Shown: positions 56,231 to 64,000 of the stretch, in pieces
Layout of the letters: every line of letters begins with the position of its first letter
Position numbering within the stretch: the first letter of the stretch is position 1
NCBI RefSeq assembly: GCF_900104585.1
Contig: NZ_FNVX01000006.1
Coordinates: forward strand, 992,001 to 1,056,000
DNA: 64,000 bases
Source: Bacteroides ihuae
Lineage (GTDB): Bacteria > Bacteroidota > Bacteroidia > Bacteroidales > Bacteroidaceae
Reading direction: 5' to 3'
Translations under genes and position numbers: made by a program
The notes under the pieces: generated by a model
The model's database searches: none
Told to the model about the DNA's origin: nothing
The model's input: the letters and a program-made list of their open reading frames with translations, nothing else

Positions 56231-56464
56231 ATGGTGGATAAACAAAAGTTCGCTTTCGATAAGACAAACTTTATTTTGTTGGCTATCGGTATGGTGATTG
56301 TTATTTTGGGTTTTGTATTGATGGCAGGTCCATCTTCAACAGAGTCTGTCTTTCAACCGGATATCTTCAGTGTTCGTCGAATAAAAGTAGCGCCGGTGGT
56401 CTGCTTGTTTGGTTTTGTGTTTATGATCTATGCCGTGTTGCGCAAACCTAAAACGAAAGAGTAA
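56231..56464 (+). CDS. DUF3098 small membrane protein
   Basis: A 77-residue protein with two membrane segments (about 14-32 and 56-73) joined by a loop that contains FQPDIFSVRRIKVAPVV. It matches what I know as DUF3098 of Bacteroidota, typically found between ftsX and uppP. Function unknown. It lies 26 bp after ftsX and 3 bp before uppP, within the same operon. Confidence 0.85.
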   Translation: MVDKQKFAFDKTNFILLAIGMVIVILGFVLMAGPSSTESVFQPDIFSVRRIKVAPVVCLFGFVFMIYAVLRKPKTKE

Positions 56465-56467
56465 GAT

Positions 56468-57358
56468 ATGGGAGACTTAACTACGCTGCAGACTATCATT
56501 ATAGCAATAGTCGAAGGATTGACAGAATTCCTTCCGGTTTCTTCTACCGGGCACATGATTATTGTGCAAGCCATGCTTGGTGTTCAGAGCACCGAATTTG
56601 TGAAGGCATTTACAGTTATCATTCAGTTTGGTGCCATTCTCTCTGTGGTTTGTTTATATTGGAAACGGTTCTTCAAATTGAGAAAATGTCGTATTTTTGA
56701 TCCTGAAGCAGTAGTTGGCAAAGCATTTGAAACTCGCTGTGCTATATATACGAAACGTTTCTTATACAAATTTGATTTTTATTGGAAGCTCATTGTTGCT
56801 TTTATACCGGCGGCTTTCTTTGGTTTGTTGTTTAGCGATAAAATTGATGATATGCTCGAGAGTGTAGCAGTGGTCGCTGTGATGCTTGTACTTGGTGGTA
56901 TCTTCATGCTGTTTTGTGATAAAATATTCTCGAGAGGAGATGAAAATATAGAGTTAACGGAGAAAAAAGCATTTAGTATCGGTCTGTTTCAATGCATTGC
57001 CATGATACCGGGCGTTTCACGCTCAATGGCTACTATTGTGGGTGGTATGGCACAAAAGATGACTCGTAAAGATGCTGCTGAATTTTCTTTTTTCTTAGCT
57101 GTACCAACAATGTTTGCCGCTACTGGCTATAAGGTACTCAAGTTATTTATGAATGGTGGTAGTCAAGTGTTAATGGATAATTTGTCTGCACTGATTATCG
57201 GGAATGTTGTGGCTTTTATAGTTGCTTTATTGGCCATAAAGTTTTTTATCACTTTTGTAACGAAATACGGATTTAAGGCTTTTGGCTATTACCGTATTAT
57301 TGTTGGAGGGTTGATTCTTGTGATGTTGTTGTTGGGTCATAACTTAGAAATTGTTTGA
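56468..57358 (+). CDS. uppP: Undecaprenyl-diphosphatase
   Basis: A 296-residue BacA/UppP membrane enzyme with about eight hydrophobic segments. Signature regions are [16 protein letters not shown] (residues about 17-32) and [16 protein letters not shown] (about 179-194), both lining the active site. It dephosphorylates undecaprenyl diphosphate to recycle the lipid carrier for peptidoglycan and surface polysaccharides. Its stop codon overlaps the truB start (TGATG). Confidence 0.97.
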   Translation: MGDLTTLQTIIIAIVEGLTEFLPVSSTGHMIIVQAMLGVQSTEFVKAFTVIIQFGAILSVVCLYWKRFFKLRKCRIFDPEAVVGKAFETRCAIYTKRFLYKFDFYWKLIVAFIPAAFFGLLFSDKIDDMLESVAVVAVMLVLGGIFMLFCDKIFSRGDENIELTEKKAFSIGLFQCIAMIPGVSRSMATIVGGMAQKMTRKDAAEFSFFLAVPTMFAATGYKVLKLFMNGGSQVLMDNLSALIIGNVVAFIVALLAIKFFITFVTKYGFKAFGYYRIIVGGLILVMLLLGHNLEIV

Positions 57359-58059
57359 TGAATTTTAAAGAAGGAGAAGTTCTTTATTTTAATAAACCGT
57401 TGCAGTGGACGTCTTTTACTCTCGTAGCGCGAGTACGTTTTCACTTGAGTCGTAAATTGAAAATGAAGAAATTGAAAGTTGGTCATGCCGGGACGTTAGA
57501 TCCTTTGGCTACAGGGGTAATGATTATTTGTACAGGTAAGGCCACTAAGAGAATCGAAGAGTTTCAGTATCAGACCAAAGAATATATTGCTACCATTCAG
57601 TTAGGGGCTACGACTGCTTCGTTCGACCTTGAAAAAGAGATAGACGCGACTTATCCTACGGAGCATATCACTAAAGAAATGGTGAAAGAGGTGTTAGATC
57701 GGTTTATTGGAGAGATTCAACAGGTACCGCCTGCCTTTTCAGCTTGTAAGGTTGATGGTACTCGCGCATATGATCTTGCAAGAAAAGGCAAAGAAGTAGA
57801 ACTGAAACCGAAGACACTTGTTATAGATGAGATAGAGTTGCTCGAATGTAACTTGCCCGAGATAAAGATTCGTGTTGTTTGTAGCAAAGGTACCTATATT
57901 CGTGCCTTGGCACGAGATATAGGCGAAGCCTTAAAAAGTGGAGCTCATTTGATCGGGTTGATACGTACTAGAGTGGGGGATGTGACATTAGCTCACTGCC
58001 TCAGTCCTGATAATTTTCCTGAGTGGCTTGATCACCAGAGTATTGAAGAAGAGAATTAA
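57358..58059 (+). CDS. truB: tRNA pseudouridine(55) synthase
   Basis: A 233-residue TruB. The catalytic Asp is in GHAGTLDPLATGV (residues about 42-54), FQYQTKEYIATIQLG is the second motif, and CSKGTYIRALARDIG the third. It isomerises U55 to pseudouridine in the T-arm of tRNAs. The frame opens one codon earlier with TTG at 57355, but ATG 57358 ([11 protein letters not shown]), overlapping the uppP stop by one base, is the more usual start. It lacks a long C-terminal PUA domain, as in other Bacteroides. Confidence 0.96.
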   Translation: MNFKEGEVLYFNKPLQWTSFTLVARVRFHLSRKLKMKKLKVGHAGTLDPLATGVMIICTGKATKRIEEFQYQTKEYIATIQLGATTASFDLEKEIDATYPTEHITKEMVKEVLDRFIGEIQQVPPAFSACKVDGTRAYDLARKGKEVELKPKTLVIDEIELLECNLPEIKIRVVCSKGTYIRALARDIGEALKSGAHLIGLIRTRVGDVTLAHCLSPDNFPEWLDHQSIEEEN

Positions 58060-58079
58060 ATGAATAAACAGCCTATAAT

Positions 58080-59138
58080 ATGAAACTGTCGCAATTTAGA
58101 TTTAAGCTACCCGAAGAGAAGATTGCTTTGCATCCGGCAAAGTACAGAGATGAGTCGCGCCTAATGGTGCTACATAAAAACACAGGAGAGATAGAACATA
58201 AAACGTTCAAGGACATCCTGGGTTACTTTGATGATAAGGATGTCTTTATCTTCAATGATACGAAGGTGTTTCCTGCTCGCTTGTATGGAAATAAGGAAAA
58301 AACCGGTGCGAAGATTGAGGTCTTTTTGCTGCGTGAATTGAATTCTGAGCTTCGATTGTGGGATGTGTTGGTTGATCCGGCTCGTAAGATACGTATTGGA
58401 AATAAGCTTTATTTCGGAGATGATGATTCGATGGTTGCTGAGGTAATTGACAACACTACTTCACGTGGTCGGACGCTTCGTTTTCTCTATGACGGTCCTC
58501 ATGATGAGTTTAAGAAATCGTTATATGCCTTGGGCGAAACTCCCCTGCCTCATAGTATCATTAAACGTCCTGTTGAAGAAGAAGATGCTGAGCGCTTTCA
58601 GTCTATTTTTGCTAAAAACGAAGGCGCTGTTACGGCACCTACTGCCAATTTGCATTTTAGCCGTGAACTGATGAAGCGTTTGGAAATTAAAGGCATCGAT
58701 TTTGCTTTTGTCACCATGCACGCAGGATTAGGAAACTTTCGCGATATTGACGTGGAGGATTTAACCAAGCATAAAATGGATTCAGAGCAGATGTTTGTTA
58801 CGGAAGAAGCGCTTAATATCGTTAACAATGCGAAAGATGACGGACATAATGTCTGTGCAGTAGGAACGACAGTGATGCGTGCTATTGAAAGCGCGGTAAG
58901 TACAGATGGTCATTTAAAACTATTTGAAGGATGGACGAATAAATTCATTTTCCCTCCTTATGACTTTACTGTGGCCAATAGCATGATATCCAATTTCCAC
59001 ATGCCACTCTCTACTTTGTTGATGATTACAGCAGCATTTGGTGGCTATGATCAGGTGATGGATGCATACCAGGTGGCTTTGAAGGAGGACTATCGTTTCG
59101 GTACATATGGCGATGCCATGCTGATTCTGGATAAATAA
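58080..59138 (+). CDS. queA: S-adenosylmethionine:tRNA ribosyltransferase-isomerase
   Basis: A 352-residue QueA of normal length. Conserved segments are [62 protein letters not shown] and [18 protein letters not shown]. It transfers the ribosyl group of SAM to 7-aminomethyl-7-deazaguanine in tRNA, a late queuosine step. It is placed 20 bp after truB and 9 bp before folK. Confidence 0.97.
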   Translation: MKLSQFRFKLPEEKIALHPAKYRDESRLMVLHKNTGEIEHKTFKDILGYFDDKDVFIFNDTKVFPARLYGNKEKTGAKIEVFLLRELNSELRLWDVLVDPARKIRIGNKLYFGDDDSMVAEVIDNTTSRGRTLRFLYDGPHDEFKKSLYALGETPLPHSIIKRPVEEEDAERFQSIFAKNEGAVTAPTANLHFSRELMKRLEIKGIDFAFVTMHAGLGNFRDIDVEDLTKHKMDSEQMFVTEEALNIVNNAKDDGHNVCAVGTTVMRAIESAVSTDGHLKLFEGWTNKFIFPPYDFTVANSMISNFHMPLSTLLMITAAFGGYDQVMDAYQVALKEDYRFGTYGDAMLILDK

Positions 59139-59147
59139 ATAGAAAGA

Positions 59148-59624
59148 ATGGCGAAAGTATATTTGGGTCTAGGCACTAATTTAGGTGATAAGGAACAAAA
59201 TCTTCGCAATGCAATTGAAGAGATAGAAGAGCGGATAGGGAAAATAATCTCCTTGTCCGCTTTTTATGTGACTACTCCCTGGGGATTCGATTCTGAAAAC
59301 TCTTTTCTTAATGCGGCTATCTGTGTGGAAACATCCTTCTCTCCCATCTCTGTTTTGCTTGAAACAAAGAAGATTGAACTACAGATGGGGCGTACCCATA
59401 AGTCGGTTGGCGGTATCTATTCTGACCGTCTAATTGATATTGATTTGTTACTTTATGATGATTTGCTATTAAACACTGATGAGCTTGTTCTTCCTCATCC
59501 TTTGATGACTCAGCGGCTTTTTGTGATGGAGCCATTGGCTGAAATTGCCCCAAATCTGCTGCATCCGTTCTTACATAAAACGATGAAAACCTTGCTTCAG
59601 CTTCTTTCTTTTCCTAAAAAATAA
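59148..59624 (+). CDS. folK: 2-amino-4-hydroxy-6-hydroxymethyldihydropteridine pyrophosphokinase
   Basis: A 158-residue HPPK. It starts VYLGLGTNLGDKEQNL, has FYVTTPWGF (pterin pocket) and the metal-binding DRLIDIDLLLYDD (residues about 98-110) and ends in a typical PHPLMTQRLFVMEPL segment. It pyrophosphorylates the pterin precursor in folate synthesis. Last gene of the run that began at 54424; metK, 195 bp downstream, has its own leader. Confidence 0.95.
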   Translation: MAKVYLGLGTNLGDKEQNLRNAIEEIEERIGKIISLSAFYVTTPWGFDSENSFLNAAICVETSFSPISVLLETKKIELQMGRTHKSVGGIYSDRLIDIDLLLYDDLLLNTDELVLPHPLMTQRLFVMEPLAEIAPNLLHPFLHKTMKTLLQLLSFPKK

Positions 59625-59668
59625 AATATTTATATTGCAAGAATACTGTTTCTTTTCTCAAGAATCCT

Positions 59669-59676
59669 TATCTTTG
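59669..59676 (+). promoter_or_regulatory. Promoter -7 element for metK
   Basis: TATCTTTG; transcription would begin near 59683, right before the SAM-II-like structure. The -33 element is weak (TTTC-type). Confidence 0.5.
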
Positions 59677-59689
59677 TCCTCAGAAATGA

Positions 59690-59742
59690 AATGTGGAAAG
59701 ATTTGAGTAGCTTGCAACCACAGAAAAAAATGCTAAAACAAA
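59690..59742 (+). ncRNA. Probable SAM-II riboswitch upstream of metK
   Basis: P1 stem TGTGG (59692-59696) with CCACA (59718-59722). The loop has GATTTGA at its 5' side (59700-59706) and TTGCAA at its 3' side (59712-59717), then an A-rich linker and TGCTAAAA (59731-59738). These agree, as I recall them, with the SAM-II (SAM-alpha) H-type pseudoknot: a P1 loop with GAUUUA and UUGCAA, followed downstream by AAAUG..GCUAAAA. AGC in the loop (59709-59711) can pair with GCT. SAM-binding upstream of SAM synthetase is a biologically coherent feedback. Not confirmed by covariance search. Confidence 0.72.
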
Positions 59743-59818
59743 CATTCTCGTCTGTCTCGCATCACTACTCTTCTTGTCTCACATTCTAAGTTTATAAATC
59801 ACTATTCATAATTTGATT

Positions 59819-61111
59819 ATGGGATATTTATTCACATCCGAATCGGTGTCTGAAGGACACCCCGACAAAGTGGCCGATCAAATATCGGACGCTGTACTTG
59901 ACGAGTTGTTGGCTTACGACCCCAGCTCTAAAGTAGCTTGCGAAACCTTAGTTACTACCGGACAGGTGGTACTAGCGGGAGAGGTGAAATCCGAAGCATA
60001 TGTAGACCTGCAGGAGGTAGCCAGAAATGTGATCAAACGCATTGGCTATACTAAAGGTGAATATATGTTTGAGGGAAATTCATGTGGTGTATTTTCTGCT
60101 ATTCATGAGCAGAGTGCTGATATTAATCGTGGCGTTGAGCGCGAAGATCCCATGAATCAGGGAGCTGGCGATCAAGGAATGATGTTTGGTTATGCTACCA
60201 ATGAAACGGAGAACTATATGCCATTATCACTTGATCTGGCTCATAGAATACTTTTGGCTTTGGCCGAAATCCGTCGAGAAGAAAAAGAAATGACCTATCT
60301 TCGTCCTGATGCTAAGAGTCAAGTGACTATCGAATATAATGATAATGGTGAACCTGTTCGTATTGATACTATCGTAGTTTCTACTCAGCACGATGACTTT
60401 GTAAAGCCTGCCGATGATTCGGTTGCGGCTCAGTTGAAAGCAGACGAAGAGATGTTAGCGATCATACGGAAAGACGTGATAGGTATATTGATGCCTCGTG
60501 TGATAGCTTCTATAGGCCATTCCGATATTCTGGCATTGTTTGATGGTGACATCACTTATCACGTTAACCCTACAGGGAAATTTGTAATTGGTGGACCACA
60601 CGGAGATACCGGGCTAACTGGTCGTAAAATCATTGTTGATACGTATGGTGGTAAAGGTGCTCATGGTGGTGGTGCTTTCTCGGGTAAAGATCCGAGCAAG
60701 GTAGATCGTAGTGCGGCTTATGCTGCCCGTCATATTGCCAAGAATTTGGTGGCTGCCGGTGTGGCTGATGAGATGCTGGTACAGGTATCGTATGCTATCG
60801 GTGTTGCCAAACCGATTAATATTTATGTCAATACTTATGGCCGTAGTCGTGTGAGTTTGACTGATGGAGAAATAGCGAAGAAGATAGATCAGCTGTTTGA
60901 TCTTCGTCCTAAAGCTATTGAAGACAGATTGAAACTCCGTTATCCTATTTATAGTGAGACGGCTGCTTATGGACATATGGGGCGTGAGCCTCAGGTGGTC
61001 ACTAAGCATTTCCATTCTCGTTATCTTTCAGATAAGGTGCTGGAAGTAGAGTTGTTTACGTGGGAGAAATTAGACTATGTAGACAAGGTGAAAGCCGCAT
61101 TTGGATTGTAA
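59819..61111 (+). CDS. metK: S-adenosylmethionine synthetase
   Basis: A 430-residue MetK. Active-site segments are [17 protein letters not shown] (residues about 8-24), [12 protein letters not shown] and [19 protein letters not shown] (about 283-301). It makes SAM from methionine and ATP. The frame opens two codons earlier at a TTG (59813); ATG 59819 ([15 protein letters not shown]) fits the family. Expression is likely controlled by the SAM-II-like leader. The length is above E. coli MetK (384), as usual in Bacteroidota. Confidence 0.98.
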   Translation: MGYLFTSESVSEGHPDKVADQISDAVLDELLAYDPSSKVACETLVTTGQVVLAGEVKSEAYVDLQEVARNVIKRIGYTKGEYMFEGNSCGVFSAIHEQSADINRGVEREDPMNQGAGDQGMMFGYATNETENYMPLSLDLAHRILLALAEIRREEKEMTYLRPDAKSQVTIEYNDNGEPVRIDTIVVSTQHDDFVKPADDSVAAQLKADEEMLAIIRKDVIGILMPRVIASIGHSDILALFDGDITYHVNPTGKFVIGGPHGDTGLTGRKIIVDTYGGKGAHGGGAFSGKDPSKVDRSAAYAARHIAKNLVAAGVADEMLVQVSYAIGVAKPINIYVNTYGRSRVSLTDGEIAKKIDQLFDLRPKAIEDRLKLRYPIYSETAAYGHMGREPQVVTKHFHSRYLSDKVLEVELFTWEKLDYVDKVKAAFGL

Positions 61112-61140
61112 TCAGCGTAGCTTTACAGCTATTTATTTAT

Positions 61141-61190
61141 AGGAAGGTTGTTCTGCCTGTTGTTTTATGCAACAGCATGGGCGACCTTCC
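61141..61190 (+). terminator. Hairpin after metK
   Basis: GGAAGGT (from 61142) pairs with ACCTTCC (to 61190), with an inner TGTTG/CAACA stem; a T-rich but broken tract follows. Confidence 0.6.
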
Positions 61191-61199
61191 GTCGTTTTG

Positions 61200-61232
61200 T
61201 TTGTGGAAATACATAAAGTTTCAGTACTTTTG
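61200..61232 (+). promoter_or_regulatory. Promoter of the LOG-family gene
   Basis: TTTG (61200-61203), a 21-base spacer and TACTTTTG (61225-61232), 17 bases before the start. Confidence 0.55.
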
Positions 61233-61248
61233 CATGCAGAATACGTAA

Positions 61249-61848
61249 ATGTGCATGATGATGAATGAAATAACCTCTGTATGTGTCTATAGCGCTTCGA
61301 GTACTAAGATAGATTCTGTCTATTTTCAGGTGGCTGAACAATTGGGATGCTTGTTAGCCGAAAAACAAATTCGCTTAATTAATGGTGCGGGAAATCTCGG
61401 TTTGATGCGTTCGGTGGCCGATGCCACTTTGTTGGCTGGAGGTAGGGTGACAGGTGTTATTCCTGAATTTATGGTTGAGCAAGGTTGGCATCATACTGGT
61501 TTAACGGAACTTATTACAGTGGAGAGCATGCACGAACGTAAACAGTTGATGGCCGATCTTAGCGATGCTGTCATAGCTTTGCCGGGCGGCTGTGGAACGC
61601 TTGAAGAATTGCTTGAAATCATCACCTGGAAGCAATTAGGGTTATATCTTAACCCTATTGTGATCTTGAATATAAACGGATTCTATGATCCCCTTCTTGC
61701 TATGCTCGATAAAGCTATCGAAGAGAACTTTATGCGTTCTCAGCACGGTGCTATCTGGAGTGTGGCAACTACCCCCGAAAAGGCTTTAAATTTGATTTTT
61801 GATATGCCAATATGGGATGCTTCTATTCGAAAATTAGCTTCAATATGA
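61249..61848 (+). CDS. LOG-family protein (TIGR00730, Rossmann fold)
   Basis: A 199-residue protein with NGAGNLGLMRSVADA (residues about 44-58) and the LOG motif PGGCGTLEELLEIITW (about 113-128). The family hydrolyses cytokinin-type or ordinary nucleoside monophosphates to base plus ribose 5-phosphate; in bacteria its true role is poorly settled. Several in-frame ATG codons follow the first (MCMMMNEIT); the exact start is uncertain by a few residues. Its stop overlaps the next start (ATGA). Confidence 0.88.
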   Translation: MCMMMNEITSVCVYSASSTKIDSVYFQVAEQLGCLLAEKQIRLINGAGNLGLMRSVADATLLAGGRVTGVIPEFMVEQGWHHTGLTELITVESMHERKQLMADLSDAVIALPGGCGTLEELLEIITWKQLGLYLNPIVILNINGFYDPLLAMLDKAIEENFMRSQHGAIWSVATTPEKALNLIFDMPIWDASIRKLASI

Positions 61849-62723
61849 ATCAAGCAGATTCTTTACAGGTGGACACGGTGCAAATCGTTACTGGCATGGC
61901 GATTGATACGTTGCAAGTTGATACCGCCAGAGTTGATACGATAGGGCTCTTTTATAAAGAACCATTTGTTTCGGCTGATTCCATAGAGCTTACCCCTTAT
62001 CATTCAATGCGTGAATTTGCATCCGGATTTGAAGGTGTGTCTATTCCGTATACTCCTAAGAGAGATGATGCAATAGCAGCAATCCTTCTCCTTTGTTTTT
62101 TCGTCTCAGCTTATGTGCTGGCGCGCAGTAAGAAATTTCTTGCTCAGCAGATCAAAGACTTTATTCTTCATCGTGGCAGGACTAGTATCTTTGCAACTTC
62201 TACTGCGGCAGATGTACGGCATTTGCTTTCGCTCGCTCTGCAAACAGGTGTTCTCTCTGGCCTTTGCCTTTTTGACTATTTTATCACTGTACGTCCATCG
62301 TTAACCGAGCATCTTTCGCCCTATATATTACTGTCTGTTTATATTGGAGCTTGCTTGTTATATTTGTTGATAAAATGGTTTTTTTATTCATTTTTGGGTT
62401 GGGTGTTTTTTGATAAATATCGAACAGGTTTATGGATGTCTTCTTATTCTACAATCATTTATTATACGGGATTTGTCCTGTTCTTTTTCGCCTTATTCCT
62501 AATTTATTTTGATTTGGATCTGGCTTTTTTTGTCTCAATAAGTTTAGGTTTGATAATTTCCACTAAAATATTGATATTCTATAAGTGGATAAAGCTTTTT
62601 TTTAATAATGTTTATGGCCTTCTCCTTTTAATTTTGTACTTTTGTGCGCTTGAAATTCTGCCCTGTCTTATAGCTTATCAGGGATTAGTTCAAATTAATA
62701 ACTTATTGTTAATAAAATTTTAG
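61845..62723 (+). CDS. DUF4271 membrane protein
   Basis: A 292-residue protein from ATG 61845, which overlaps the LOG stop by four bases. The N-terminal 45 residues are a degenerate repeat of V-D-T (QVDTVQIV, LQVDTARVDTIG). From about residue 75 it has five or six membrane segments. This matches what I know as DUF4271 of Bacteroidota, regularly found upstream of hemD. Function unknown. The frame is open to 61812, but that overlaps the neighbour more deeply. Confidence 0.85.
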   Translation: MNQADSLQVDTVQIVTGMAIDTLQVDTARVDTIGLFYKEPFVSADSIELTPYHSMREFASGFEGVSIPYTPKRDDAIAAILLLCFFVSAYVLARSKKFLAQQIKDFILHRGRTSIFATSTAADVRHLLSLALQTGVLSGLCLFDYFITVRPSLTEHLSPYILLSVYIGACLLYLLIKWFFYSFLGWVFFDKYRTGLWMSSYSTIIYYTGFVLFFFALFLIYFDLDLAFFVSISLGLIISTKILIFYKWIKLFFNNVYGLLLLILYFCALEILPCLIAYQGLVQINNLLLIKF

Positions 62724-62727
62724 GACG

Positions 62728-63483
62728 TTGAAAATTAAGAAAGTACTTGTGTCGCAGCCGAAGCCTGCTTCAGAGAAATCTCCTTATTACGATATTGCAG
62801 AGAAGTATGGGATAAAGATAGACTTCCGCCCATTTATTAAGGTAGAGAGCCTTTCTGCTAAAGAATTTAGGCAGCAGAAAGTGACTATCCTAGATCATAC
62901 TGCCGTAATCTTTACGTCTCGTCACGCGATAGATCATTTCTTCCTTTTGTGTACAGAGATGCGTGTTGCTATTCCCGAAGCCATGAAATATTTCTGTATG
63001 ACGGAATCGGTAGCTCTCTATATCCAGAAATATATACAATATCGTAAGAGAAAGATTTTCTTTGGAAATACTGGGAGAATAGAAGATTTGATGCCTTCTA
63101 TTATGAAGCATAATTCAGAGAAATATTTTGTTCCGATGTCTGATGTGCATTCCGATGAAATAAAAAACTTGCTGGATAAGAATAAAATTAACCATACTGA
63201 GGCAGTAATGTATCGTACGGTGAGCAATGATTTTGTGAATGGAGAAGAGTTTGATTATGATATGTTGTTGTTCTTTAGCCCTTCTGGTGTTTCCTCATTA
63301 AAAAAGAACTTTCCCGATTTTGATCAAAAAGAAATAAGAATAGGGACCTTTGGATCTACTACTGCTCAGGCTGTGCGTGATGCTGGTTTTCGTTTGGACT
63401 TGGAGGCTCCAAGTGTACAAGCGCCTTCTATGACTGCTGCTCTTGAGATGTTTATTAAAGAAACCAACAAGGGAGCTAAGTAA
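62728..63483 (+). CDS. hemD: Uroporphyrinogen-III synthase family protein
   Basis: A 251-residue HemD-fold protein: two Rossmann-like lobes, KKVLVSQPKP with EKYGIKIDFRPFIKVE in the first and DMLLFFSPSGVSSLKKNFP plus IGTFGSTTAQAVRDAG in the second. HemD cyclises hydroxymethylbilane to uroporphyrinogen III. Many Bacteroides lack a full heme pathway, so the exact role may differ. The start is TTG at 62728, 4 bp after the DUF4271 stop; no ATG lies near it. The TTG start is supported because the conserved N-terminus would otherwise be lost. Confidence 0.82.
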   Translation: MKIKKVLVSQPKPASEKSPYYDIAEKYGIKIDFRPFIKVESLSAKEFRQQKVTILDHTAVIFTSRHAIDHFFLLCTEMRVAIPEAMKYFCMTESVALYIQKYIQYRKRKIFFGNTGRIEDLMPSIMKHNSEKYFVPMSDVHSDEIKNLLDKNKINHTEAVMYRTVSNDFVNGEEFDYDMLLFFSPSGVSSLKKNFPDFDQKEIRIGTFGSTTAQAVRDAGFRLDLEAPSVQAPSMTAALEMFIKETNKGAK

Positions 63484-63486
63484 AAA

Positions 63487-63563
63487 AACGGCCACCGATA
63501 AATCATCAGGAGGATAGTCTAAAGTATTTCTACACTGGCTCCTGAAATTTATCGGTGGCCGTT
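63487..63563. terminator. Long hairpin between hemD and rnpA
   Basis: A perfect 17-bp stem (63487-63503 with 63547-63563, containing ACGGCCACCGATAAA) with an inner CAGGAG/CTCCTG stem (63507-63512, 63539-63544). It begins 3 bases after the hemD stop and ends 11 before rnpA. On the plus strand it lacks a T-run, and A residues precede it, so it would terminate better on the minus strand. It may also be an mRNA processing or stabilising structure. Confidence 0.75.
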
Positions 63564-63574
63564 AATCATTATTT

Positions 63575-63964
63575 ATGGGTGTAAACACATTATCTAAGTC
63601 GGAACGGTTAAATAGTAAAATAGCAATTGAAAAGTTGTTTTCAGGGAGTGCTAAGTCTTTTTCTCTCTTTCCGTTGCGTGTGGTGTTTATGCAAACAGCG
63701 AAAAAAGAGGGAGCTGCTGGTGCTTCTCTTTTGATAAGTGTCCCCAAGAAGCGTTTCAAGCGGGCCGTGAAACGTAACCGCATTAAACGGCAGATACGTG
63801 AAGCATACCGGAAGAATAAGCATCCTTTGCTAAATTTGCTCGAAGAAAAGGAACAAAACCTGATGATTGCTGTTATCTATTTGTCGAATGAATTGATTTC
63901 ATCCGCCGAAGTTGAAGAGAAATTAAACTCGTTACTTGTTCGTATAGCCGAAAAAATAGCATGA
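63575..63964 (+). CDS. rnpA: Ribonuclease P protein component
   Basis: A 129-residue RnpA. The RNR motif region is KRAVKRNRIKRQIRE (residues about 68-82), preceded by LLISVPKKRF and begun by LSKSERL. It binds the catalytic RNA to mature the 5' end of tRNAs. Start at 63575 (MGVNTLSKSE) is 11 bases after the hairpin. It overlaps the next start by ATGA, the usual rnpA-yidD coupling. Confidence 0.96.
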   Translation: MGVNTLSKSERLNSKIAIEKLFSGSAKSFSLFPLRVVFMQTAKKEGAAGASLLISVPKKRFKRAVKRNRIKRQIREAYRKNKHPLLNLLEEKEQNLMIAVIYLSNELISSAEVEEKLNSLLVRIAEKIA

Positions 63965-64000
63965 AACGCTTACTTTCTTATTTATTACTTCTTCCTATTT
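63961..64000 (+). CDS. yidD: YidD membrane protein insertion efficiency factor, first codons
   Basis: Only the first 13 codons (MKRLLSYLLLLPI) are in the window. The four-base overlap with rnpA and the hydrophobic, basic N-terminus are those of YidD, which normally follows rnpA. Identity rests on position more than sequence. Confidence 0.7.
   Translation, partial: MKRLLSYLLLLPI

Overview
The window looks like a chromosomal segment of a Bacteroides-type bacterium (Bacteroidota). It is AT-rich. Many genes are preceded by the Bacteroides -7 promoter element TAnnTTTG. It carries a SusC/SusD pair, a BACON-domain glycosidase, and lineage-typical families that I recognise as DUF3836, DUF4294, DUF3098 and DUF4271. 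I cannot name the species. No rRNA, tRNA, CRISPR array or prophage was seen.

Layout. 1-19400: housekeeping genes: the end of uvrC, dtd, a MazG-like pyrophosphohydrolase, deoC, a polyprenyl diphosphate synthase divergent from polA, a small secreted DUF3836 protein, ychF, a PanE-like reductase / acetyltransferase / lgt operon, mutS divergent from leuS, a YitT-type membrane protein and rdgB. 19400-28300: nadA, a TrmH-type methylase, a DUF4294 protein, a helix-hairpin-helix protein with a beta-rich body, a radical SAM protein, a SulP transporter, rubrerythrin and a small secreted protein. 28400-44600: a polysaccharide utilisation locus with two GH9 paralogues, an exported AGE-type epimerase, a secreted protein of unrecognised family, susD, susC broken by one missing base, and a BACON-GH5 lipoprotein. 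44600-50210: nadB, a small membrane protein, dacB (PBP4), a CoA-transferase and an anchored protein. 50200-52150: a non-coding stretch with 22-bp repeats and a complete IS256-family element flanked by a perfect 8-bp target duplication. 52500-64000: miaB, pspC, then a methyltransferase / ftsX / DUF3098 / uppP / truB / queA / folK run, metK with a probable SAM-II riboswitch leader, a LOG-family gene, DUF4271, hemD, rnpA and the first codons of yidD.

How the genes work together. The polysaccharide locus is the main accessory feature. Surface GH5 and GH9 enzymes would cut a beta-1,4-glucan-type backbone, SusC/D would import the oligosaccharides, and the epimerase would act on a disaccharide product. 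No regulator (HTCS or ECF sigma) lies in the window, and the susC frameshift may have disabled uptake. nadA and nadB supply the first two steps of NAD synthesis from two separate places. uppP, dacB, ftsX, lgt and the polyprenyl synthase serve envelope biogenesis or isoprenoid supply.

The observations most worth a second look are the SAM-II-like leader of metK, three intergenic loci built on a 22-bp repeat period, the single-base lesion in susC, the unassigned 634-residue secreted protein, a short promoter-plus-terminator transcription unit near 7.9 kb, and the IS insertion with its exact target duplication.
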